A DNA stretch of 64,000 nucleotides, taken from NCBI RefSeq assembly GCF_019059575.1, contig NW_024882905.1, positions 116,631 through 180,630 of the forward strand. Reading direction: 5' to 3'. Numbering within the stretch: the stretch's first letter is position 1; each line of letters begins with the position of its first letter. Below the pieces are notes generated by a model, which did not search any database, was not told the origin of the DNA, and was given only the letters and a program-made list of their open reading frames with translations. Both the position numbers and the translations under genes were made by a program. Below are positions 46,901-56,000 of this stretch, piece by piece. The stretch is from Amphibalanus amphitrite. Taxonomy: Eukaryota; Arthropoda; Thecostraca; Balanomorpha; Balanidae.

Positions 46901-48476
46901 GAAAGCATGTTTGGTTTCATTTCTCATTTCTAAACATCTAACCGTTGTTATATAATGGTCCTGGTCACACTGCACGTGTTTTATGACCGCTTATCGCGAG
47001 ATGTCCTCTTTTCAAAGATATGTGCGATGCGATAACGATAAACAGAGTAAAAAAGTGGTCGGGTCCAGACAAGATAAGCCGCGTCAAGCGGTAAAAACTG
47101 ACTTTATGAGCTTGATAATGTCCTTGCCAATATGAATCAAACAGGGAAAGTGATCAGACACCTGACCAGATGTCTAATCCCCAGAATTTTATTACCAGTG
47201 CACACCCCAGTAAACTACTGACAGCCATAGGAAGATGTTTGTGCTGAGCTGGGGCTGCCTGGGCGCAGCAAATCCGCCGCCGCCCTAACGGTGACCTTGA
47301 CCTCCACCGTCTGCTGCGGCTCCAAAGCCAAGCCAGAGTGGAATTGGGAGAGCTCGGGCACCCCCAGCTCGGCAGTCGGCACAAACCTTTACTTATGCTG
47401 ACAGATTCCCGACAGTACATAAAACAGCATGGCACAGCACAGCACACAACTGACAGCACAGACTTACAGCACATCCCTGCTGACAGTCTGACCTGTGCGC
47501 CCTCCGGCCGGCAGTCTGACCTGTGTGCTTCTTCAGGTGGGTGGTGAGGTTGCCGCGTGTGCTGTAGGAGCGCGTGCAGCCCTCGTAGGTGCAGTGCAGC
47601 CGCTTCACCTCTGTCAGGTTGGTGTTGGGGTCGCGCGAGGTGAGCGTCATGGTGGCGTGGCTGGGGTCGGACGGCATCGCCTGCAGGCCCGGGTGCACCT
47701 TGATGTGCACCTTGTCCGCCTGCACCGTGTGGTGGACGTACCTGACGGCGGCGCGCACAGTCGGCCACGTCAAATATACACACACAAATGTACTGTCAAA
47801 TTATGTTGTTACCACTCAAGTCAATGAGACCCAGGTTGTAAAAGACAAAACGTCAAATACTCAGAACTTTTACATCGCAGTAGGCAAAGTCGAAAAAAAT
47901 GAGAGGTTCATTTTGGGAAACTATTCTAACGATATCACTTTCACTCACTACTTTTTGTGAAAGAAAGCACAGTCCCGCAGCTCAGTCAGTAGAGCGTTGG
48001 ACTGCGCGTGGTGAGAGCACGCGTTCCCGGTTATAATAGACCGTGTTCGAAGCGCGACGGGCGCCTGGCGTTTATGGGCCTCCTGACAGGTATGGTTGCG
48101 GTTGGTGGCAGGCCGTAGTCAGGTGAAGTCAGTGAGGGGACCGGCCGTGCGCGGCTATGTGCGCACGCTAAACTTTGGGCTCCAATTTCTGCCATAGAAT
48201 TGGAATTGCACAATCGGAGGGTAGAGGGCAGGGTCAACGCAGCAAGCTTCGCTTAGCGGGGACTCTCTCCTTGTGAATTCTTCCATTCAGAAGGTTCGGA
48301 CTAAAAAAAAATCTAAATCAGAAAAAGCATTAATGGAATTTCGATGAGCCATGTTTTACATCTTACCCCATGTTCTCCTGTGATCCGGATGAGCTACCTT
48401 CCTCATACTTTGCTTCTTGCTGAGAAATATCTTCATTTTCCAAAATAAGAAAAGTTTGCATATCTTTGTCACTCAT
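42845..48476 (-). CDS. Metal-responsive transcription factor MTF-1 (6 exons, 641 aa)
   Basis: MTF-1 is the zinc-sensing nuclear activator that binds metal response elements and drives metallothionein and metal-transport genes. Exons: 48367-48476, 47521-47741, 46497-46647, 45643-45774, 45004-45169, 42845-43990, all with GT-AG borders and compatible phases. Six C2H2 fingers lie at residues 87-109, 117-139, 147-169, 176-198, 206-228 and 236-259. The non-TGEKP linker GEYNFV between fingers 1 and 2 is an MTF-1 hallmark. The C-terminal half (261-641) is Ala/Pro/Gly-rich, with a cysteine cluster [10 protein letters not shown] (407-416), periodic cysteines in a Gly/Ser repeat, and [10 protein letters not shown] near the end. 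RpS4 starts 1.6 kb away head-to-head. Confidence 0.93.
44150..44821 (+). mobile_element. GCACGTGC-rich MITE in MTF-1 intron 5, copy 1
   Basis: The element is about 670 bp, with ends related as ACGGAGCGAGCGA inverted repeats. It holds internal repeats of about 130 bp, each with GATCTGGAA, ATTTGAGC and the palindrome GCACGTGCGCACGTGC. A highly similar copy lies inverted at 57848-58531 in RpS4 intron 5. No target duplication is clear. Confidence 0.6.
45004..45169 (-). CDS. MTF-1 exon 5 (zinc fingers 5 and 6)
   Basis: It starts [20 protein letters not shown] after GTTCCCCAG and ends MHVLRHHK before GTAGGA. It encodes fingers C-x4-C...H-x3-H at 206-228 and 236-259. Confidence 0.93.
45170..45440 (-). 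repeat. Minisatellite of splice-acceptor-like units
   Basis: About seven copies of a 28-37-bp unit, on the plus strand GAGTGGTCAGAAGGTCAGCT + GGGGAGGGA. On the MTF-1 sense strand each unit reads TCCCTCCCCAG|CTGACC, mimicking the true exon-5 acceptor (CGTTCCCCAG|CTGCTC). A fragment of exon 5 (AGCAGCCCGGCAC) is copied at about 45222-45234. Confidence 0.8.
45643..45774 (-). CDS. MTF-1 exon 4 (finger 3 end, finger 4)
   Basis: It starts [16 protein letters not shown] after AACGAGGCAACAG-side sequence CGTTTCAG and ends TGEKPF + AG before GTACGT. It completes finger 3 and encodes finger 4. Confidence 0.93.
46497..46647 (-). CDS. MTF-1 exon 3 (finger 2, finger 3 start)
   Basis: The phase-1 acceptor GTTGCAG gives the linker GEYNFV, then [20 protein letters not shown] + RVH and [14 protein letters not shown]. 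The donor is GTAACG. Confidence 0.93.
47484..47525 (-). repeat. Duplicated splice donor of MTF-1 exon 2
   Basis: CAGTCTGACCTGTG occurs at 47484-47497 and 47512-47525 (offset 28 bp). On the sense strand both read CACAGGTCAGACTG, so a second donor-like site lies 28 nt inside the intron. Confidence 0.75.
47521..47741 (-). CDS. MTF-1 exon 2 (pre-finger region and finger 1)
   Basis: It starts in phase 2 with [20 protein letters not shown] and ends with finger 1, [20 protein letters not shown] + KKHT. The acceptor is GCCGTCAG and the donor GTCAGA. Confidence 0.92.
47969..48063 (+). pseudogene. tRNA-derived segment in MTF-1 intron 1
   Basis: It has an A-box-like GCAGCTCAGTCAGTAGAGC and a B-box-like GTGTTCGAAGC, but the spacing between them is too long and the arms do not close properly. 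It is likely a SINE head or tRNA pseudogene. Confidence 0.45.
48367..48476 (-). CDS. MTF-1 exon 1 (start codon)
   Basis: ATG at 48474-48476 begins [20 protein letters not shown]. The exon ends ATGGG before GTAAGA; the trailing GG plus the first G of exon 2 make Gly37, an exact phase match that supports this assignment. Confidence 0.75.
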
Positions 48477-50072
48477 CTTTATCAAATGGCGTTAGAATCT
48501 GTGAAATAAAATCGGTTATGATCAGTTGCTTCTTAGCACTTCCTGGTAGTGAGTCAGAAATAAATTAAATCTGTAACAGATAACAGCTACTGTAATCCCT
48601 GACCATCCCCAGCGACCCCAGGGAGGTCGGACTCTTCTCCATGCTTCCACTCTCTGATCCGGGATGACCGGTCACCTTTATCCAACGTGACCTGGGAACT
48701 TGGGAACAAGCTCCGCGTCGGCGGCGCATTAAAGTGGCAGCCTTTTTCATTTCAACCTCCCTTGGCAGGGGCGTATGTAGAAAACCAACCCCCTCCCCCC
48801 TGGTGGTAACACCTATGCATATATGGGCAGAGGTTGTTTATTCATGAATAATTCATGTAAAAAATGTCAGATCACAACAGACTGTATTGTATTGTATTGT
48901 ATTGTATTGTACAATCATGAGCGATCCACATTCTGAAAGTGTGTGGCGATTATTGCTCAGAATCCTTATCCGCGATTACTAAACTGAAACCTGACTTGTT
49001 TTGCGATAGAATATGCAAAACATTTCAATAATTAAATTGTGTGCCCTTTCACACGCCTTTGCTTTCTCTTTCTTTATCTGGGTCTTTCTCATCTTTACCA
49101 TTATTATTGCTGGAGACGCTAGCAAATTTATACTTCATGCCAATGACAAAAAAACATGCTGTGACATCAACATTATCATTTTAACTGGAACCAAAGTGTC
49201 TGCTATAATGCTTCATTGCTTTATTCAACCATTGGCATAGAAAATACAGTTCACAGCAGCAAAATGCTCATCTTGGGCCCGAAACCTGGTCTGTGATCAG
49301 TCACCCCGGGTATCATTGTCACCCCGTTTTACGGTACGCTCCCATGCCCCTAAGGGAATCTTGCCCTAAGGCACCCACACTCACACAAAGCAAACTATTT
49401 CAACCGACCAAGGCCGTGTATAACAACCGACTGATGCAAGCGATGCAAGTTACAAATAAAATAAAATCAAATCAAAATAAAATGTTTGTTTCCTATTCGA
49501 TTTTTGGACGCCGGTGAAAACAGGGCGCCGGAGGGCATATTGGTCACGTGACATTTGGAACTGCTCCCGCTCCAAGGGCCTTCTATACCTATGCCAAACG
49601 TCACGTGTAAAATTCACGAAACTTGATCAAATCGCCCCAGGCGCCCTGTTTTCACCGTCGTCCCGATTTTTCCTCTGCGCCATGATGAGCATATGTGCGC
49701 CTTTTTCATCTTATTTGTATGGAGCCTATTTCACTGCAGAACGTTGAAATATGCTTAGGCAATTTTTTGTTAAAGTTTTCATCTTAAAAGTCAAAATATT
49801 TTCAAAATAGAAGAAAAGAATATTTCTCTCCAACAATTCGGTACAAACAAACAATTCAACATGAAACTTTTCATCGAAAGCAACAAAACAATATTGCATT
49901 AGAATAAAACAAAACAAAAAATGAGGTGTATTTATGAGATGAAAAGTGAAGATGAATTGTGTAAATGTTTTAAAAAAATAGAAGTGACAAAAATTTCCTG
50001 ACAGTTTAAAAATGATATTTTAAATTCCTTTCTTATTGCTTGTGAGTTTGTTTTTCTGGCAACGCAGCATGT
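48477..50072. other. MTF-1/RpS4 head-to-head intergenic region
   Basis: About 1.6 kb separates the two start regions and should hold both promoters. A (TATTG)n microsatellite lies at 48883-48910. No CpG-rich core or TATA box stands out. No exon was recognised. Confidence 0.45.
48883..48910 (+). repeat. (TATTG)n microsatellite
   Basis: Five to six perfect pentamers lie between MTF-1 and RpS4. Confidence 0.8.
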
Positions 50073-50097
50073 CCTTTCTGTAAGCGCCGCAATCATG
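50073..50097 (+). promoter_or_regulatory. Candidate RpS4 transcription start with 5'TOP and ATG exon
   Basis: CCTTTCTG (50073-50080) looks like a 5' terminal oligopyrimidine tract, the translational control signal of ribosomal protein mRNAs. Seventeen bases later comes ATG (50095-50097), directly followed by a donor GTGGGT. Exon 2 begins with the second codon, so an ATG-only coding exon is required, and this is the best match upstream. Confidence 0.5.
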
Positions 50098-53000
50098 GTG
50101 GGTCGACAATCGTCGTTTTCTACATTTACTTGTTGTTCTCGCAAGCAAAACTGGTTGTTAGTCACGATTACTTTTAAGATGAAGATCATTATTTCTTTTA
50201 AATCGTTCAAGTAGGCTTTGCTGGTGCCAGATGTCAAGTTTCTCATGTAGGTAACTCAAACTCGTCTCGTCACATCTCTGTTCGGATCCCTGTTGCCGTG
50301 GAAGGGTACCTAAAGGTTATCCATTATTACTTATGTGGTTAATGTCACACTATTTTTTGATGTGTTGTGCCATGCATTTGATGCTTGTGTGGGTAGTTTT
50401 TAGAATTATCACTAGATTTGCAACATTAACCCCATTTGGGCTTGGTCTGTTATTGTTTCCTGGCATGTTGACTTTAGATGCTATGATGCTAGGGTTTGAA
50501 GGAATATGCTCAGAATGTACGGATCTTGCGACTGCGAGATTGAGCGGTAGGTTTTGCACATTAACATTATGGTTATATCTCAGAAACAAATTGTTCTACG
50601 ATGAAGCCATTTTACATGATCATGGCCGGCTTGTGAACCAACAAGTCGATCGCATCTTCAACACTTAAAGCTGACGAAGATATAGACTGAAGTACACTAA
50701 ATTTTCTAGGTGCAAAACCTATAGCTAAAACCTGCTAGACCTTTACCTCAATTGGGCTGGGAGTAGGTCATATTAATTTCTAAGCTTTGTGAATTGGTCC
50801 TAAAGCCATTGAGACCTGAACTAAGGAGGATATTGAGATGGTCAAAGCGATTGAATTGAAGGATTATTGTTGAAAAATGAAAATAATTGTGTGCTGATAG
50901 TAAAGGAGTTGACCTATGGTTGCAACAAGTTAGTAAAAGTAGAATGTTTAGGGTCTGTTCCCGTCGCTCCTCCCAAAAAATCTCGGATGAGGTTGGATGA
51001 GCTTGGAGGAGAGCCGTTTCAGAGGAGCCACGGGAACATTTTCGCGAGGAAATCAGCTGTTTGCGGGCTGTAACGGTCGGCGATTTATGGCGCGCAAACA
51101 TAAATCAGGAGATAATTATCGCTTTCTTATAAAATAACCTTAGATTTATATCAAGCCTTACTATTTAAAGATATCCAATCGTCATCAATCTCTAAAATCA
51201 TTTCCACTTCCCTCAAATCTCATTTATAAACAATTCACTTTTGTATTACGTGCGCCAAATATGTCTACGCAAGAGCCTCCTCCAAAAAACCAACTTTCGT
51301 TTGGGATGAGGGAGGAGGCAAATAGTGGTGGTGAGATGTGAAATCAAGATGAGCTTGGAGGAGCTTGGAGGAGCGACGGGAACGATTTTTTGAAACGAGA
51401 GGAGGTTAGAGGAGCTTGGAGGAGGTTAGAGGAGCGACGGGAACAAACCCTTAGACAGTTAGCAAACTGTAACAGAGGGTAACTAAATAAGGTAGGTAGC
51501 TTATGTTGTCCACTGGCCTTATGGTGTTCCATCCACCACCACTAGTCAGTAAGAAAAAGGCTTGATGGATATATGTTTAGATTAGCTATGGATTAGCTAT
51601 TTTTGTTTAGTCAGGTTGATAATGTCACTTAATTTGTAGTGGCATTACTGAAATTTCATTAAATTTGTTAGTGTCATTGATATGTTAAGTGATTAGAGAA
51701 GAAAAATTCAACACTTCCTTTTAAACAAAATGTTACATTCTATGGATGGCTGGTCAGCTATGCTTTCTAGTCTACTTTAATTGTATAGTTACTTAGCTTA
51801 TTTAATGTTAGTATTGAATCATATTTACATTTATTATCAGGGATTTAAAAGTAACTTCTTTTAAATCCCTGATACTTCTTTGTTAAATAAAACACACAAG
51901 CGGCATTTATCATCAAGACTGAAATATCACTTATGAGCTTGAGTTATAGATTTTACTGAGAAGGCATTGTAGGAACAATGTTAAGTGCAGAGGCTCTATA
52001 CAAAGCACCAAACTCCATGCTTTAGGCCACAAAATTGGGCTGCTGTTGGAAGAACTAGCTTTAGTGTAAGGTGTGTTGCATAACTGGAGACAGTGTTCTA
52101 AAATTGAATTCTGGTTGAATATGCCAATGAAGAAAAAATCCTAGGATAAAAAAGGAAATACCCATAGTATTTTTGCTGAAAGGGCATTCCTCCATTTTCA
52201 AAGCAAATTGATAAGAGCAGGATTTAATCTAAGAAACTTGACAGGATCTGAAAGCAAAGGATGTGGATTCAACCATCAAGTGATAAGCTGTTTTATAGCT
52301 GATCAGCTGATAGCTGATTAGCTGTCAAATAGCTGTTTGAATACATAATAAACTTTCCAAAGATTAAATCATGCCACTTTTTGTTATTTTGGGGATGAAA
52401 ATATTTTCCTCATTAAGTGTGATTTTCCACCCTAAGTTCCCGTGCCATTTCTTTTCATTCCATTCCATTTCAAAATTCCTTAGGTAGTAGGTACTTGTAG
52501 TCACATGCCAATTGTAAACTTTTCTTTTGTAAAATCCTTTTAGTTAAGACTGCTGAGCTTGAGTCATTGCCATCAATGTGGCTTTAGGCCAGTTTTATTT
52601 AGGAAAACCTTCAGCAGCAGTCATTTTTGCCTGAAGTCTCAGTTGGATTTTTTCTAGTCCTCTTATTTTCTCGTATAAGTAGTTCATATTCAGCTGTTTT
52701 TCAGATTACCAGGAATAGCAGCTCACAGCTGGTATTTTTGTTTTTCTTTTCTTTAGGTGTCCACTGGTCTTCCTACCATATTTACCATTTAATATTTTTC
52801 TTTACCATTTATTGTTTTTCTACCTTTCTTGCCTTTACTTTTTTAATCGGTTTTGACATATGTATCAAAGGCGAGATGCATTGCTATTATATGTCAGTAC
52901 TAATGACAGTGGCTTTTTCCAGGCGAGAGGACCGAAGAAGCACTTGAAGCGTCTCAATGCCCCCAAGGCATGGATGCTGGGGAAGCTCGGGGGCCCGTTC

Positions 53001-56000
53001 GCCCCGCGCCCGAGCTGTGGCCCCCACAAGCTGCGGGAGTCGCTCCCGCTGCTCATTTTCCTGAGAAACCGTCTCAAGTACGCCCTGAACGGCACAGAGG
53101 TGAAGAAGATCCTGATGCAGCGATTTGTCAAGGTTGACGGCAAGGTCCGCACTGACGCGACCTTCCCCGCCGGATTCATGGGTGAGTTTCATGTTTGCAA
53201 ACTTGTACAGACACACTCATACACCCATCTGTACACTTGTGCAACATTACTCGAATCAGTCAGTTACCTACTTCTCCGGGCGCCCAAAAACCCCATTTCA
53301 TCATCATCATCATCAGTCAGTTACTTCAACATTGGGTTCAATGCGCTAAAGTCGTTACTTTGATGATCGTCGCTGGTTTCCGACGACTTTGGTCTGGTCC
53401 GTGTCGTTGCTCCTGCTGGGGGTGCAGTGGAGGTAGCAAGTAGTTGAAAGGGGTGTCCAAAGTGTTTGTTTTGCCTCGTTTGTTGCTGGCCATGTTGAAA
53501 ATGTGGTGTTGATGATCTTTCTCATCATATTCTCCCATGGCAACATGAAATGACCTAAACCAAGTGTTTTGTTCCTTTGAGCATCTCACTCCTAACTGGT
53601 CAGACATTCTGAGGCCCGTGTCTGTCGTGTGGTGGTCGTGTATGGCGTTGTATCACCAGCCTCATCAGCCGGTGTCTCTGCCCCCAGACGTGATCACCAT
53701 TGAGAAGACGGGCGAGAACTTCCGTCTCATCTACGACGTGAAGGGACGGTTCACCGTGCACCGCATCACCAAGGAGGAGGCATCGGTGAGTGAACCGGCC
53801 GGCCGGACAGCGCACCGTCGTGTTGAAAACGTGGGCACGATATACCACTTCTGTCCATGTTCTCCCGCGACTACAGAGAAGCGACCATAACCAAGTGGTG
53901 TGCTCCGCTGATCACGTCACTCCTAAACGGTCGGACATTGCTCAGCGGCTATGAACCTTTTTTAATCGATTAGCGTTTTGTATCGGCGACAGTGGGCTTT
54001 GGGTACTGTCTGCTATCGTCTCATCTATATTACTATTTGAGGAGGGTGCGTCTGTCCGTTACCGAGGTCCCGACTTGGTGCTGCTTTGCGTGGACTACAG
54101 GCCAGACCGTTGCACCTAGCCCGGTGAAATTTGCACAAATCATAGATCAAGGATGCGCGACGTGCCTTTGAGGGGTCTGACCTCGATCGGGTCGATAGGG
54201 AGCGCGTGGCGCGTGCCCAAAAAGTGCAAATTCGCGTCATAGACTTTACATGTATAAATCGGCTTGCGAAATCAGTCGAAAATGGCCAAATTTGCCCGAC
54301 ACGCGCCACGTCCCCGTGAAATATCTCGGTAACCGTGGGCCCGATCGGCACGGGGAAAACAGCATCGTGTAGATAATTGAACGGGCTATCGAATGGTGTG
54401 CGGTGCAGGGGATGGCACGCGCCACGTGCACTGGGGAGGGCACTTTTATTTGGAAAATTGACGTTTTGGACGGATTTCGGAATTTATATTATTTTCAGGT
54501 GACCGTCAGACGGAGCGAGTTGAAACAACGCCTATTAGCAATAAAAATGTACCGCCTCTCATGGAAAAATGTGAAAAGCTGATTGATCCAAATCAAGGTG
54601 GTACAAATCACGGGAGAAAATGGTGTTTGTCAATTTTGTGCCACTTTATTTATCACACGGGTTTGCTCCATGATCTGATATCTCTGGCAATTAAAAATTA
54701 GCACCGTTGGAAAGAGCATTCAATTCTGTCCAATATTCACTCTTCATTTTTGCATGACGGGCTACAGTATTCTTAAAAATGTAAATGTTCCAAACCATTA
54801 CATCGTCATTTTTAGCGAAATTCATCGATGGCCCTCAAAAGACTTCACGCCAGTTTTCGAATCATTCTTAAGTAGAACGCATGATAATACGACACGGGCA
54901 CCTCGATGCGATGGATCTTTTTTGTTTCACTACAAAATGTTTGGCCGTCAAAAAGCAATCGAACGAAATGGACACCAACCAAATCGACACAGACCAACCC
55001 AATACCCACGGGTCAAAAATAACCCTTCTTTGCGTTGCGGAGCACGCGGGTAACCCTAGTCTTCCCTGTATTCTGGGCTCCTCCATACCATCATACTACC
55101 AGGCTGTTGCATGAAATAATTCGTGTCAGGCACCTGGAAACCTCGAGGCTGATTCACGACCCGCTCGGTAACGTCTCTCCGTCTGCCCGCCCGCAGTACA
55201 AGCTGTGCCGCGTCAAGGAGCTGCGCGTCGGCCCCAAGGGCATCCCCAACCTGCTGACCCACGACGGTCGCACGATCCGCTACCCGGACCCGCAGATCAA
55301 GGTCAGCGACACCATCCAGCTCGACCTGGCCACCGCCAAGATCAAGGACTATCTCAAATTCGACACCGGTGAGTTCCGTAGGGCGGCTAGGTGTGTTAGG
55401 GTCGGTAGGGTGGGCTGTGAGCGCGTGGGACACAAAGCCAGTTCGAAGACGCGCGGCTGTGCACTGCGGCCGCGTGTTCAAAAGCTCGGCGACAGTGATG
55501 GCTCGCCGACGGTCGCTGGCCCCGGCCCACATCTGGGGTCAGCATTACCAATGACGAGTACAATTCGTTTGAGCTGCTATGCTACCTGCTAGGAGAGTTT
55601 GCTGATCAACTACCAGTGTGTTTGTGTCTGTGTCTCAGTGTCTGAACTGTAGGTAGACCACCAACCGGGGAGTTTCGCCCGATACCGTGTGTCTGTGTGT
55701 CAGTGTCTGTGCGGCTAAACTGCCAATGTGTGCATGTGGCGCTCGACTGCCACGGATTGTGTGCGGTGTGTTCTGGTATACTAATGGTGTGGGTATGACA
55801 GCAGTGCACAATGCACCTGTCCTTTACATATGTTACCATGAGTGTGAGCAAGTGTGGAGTTTGTTGGATGGGCGAGGGGACGAGAGGTGGGAGACTGCAC
55901 CCGGCCATTTTGTGATTCGGTCGGTGGCATTCACACGAAGCCATTGTTTATCAGGACTGTGCAACAGTTGGGGAGGCTGGTCAGCCTCGGACGTTCGAGC

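Larger units (their letters stand above)
50098..52922. other. RpS4 intron 1 (inferred)
   Basis: This 2.8-kb AT-rich stretch contains a Harbinger-like MITE and a 38-nt hairpin (51836-51873), listed separately. No snoRNA-like hairpin-H-hairpin-ACA structure was spotted here. Its left border depends on the inferred ATG exon. Confidence 0.45.

Noticed and set aside
53508-53612. Box C/D snoRNA using TGATGA near 53510 and CTGA near 53608
   Set aside because: No terminal stem joins the two boxes, whereas the same span folds well as an H/ACA RNA with a paralogue in the next intron.
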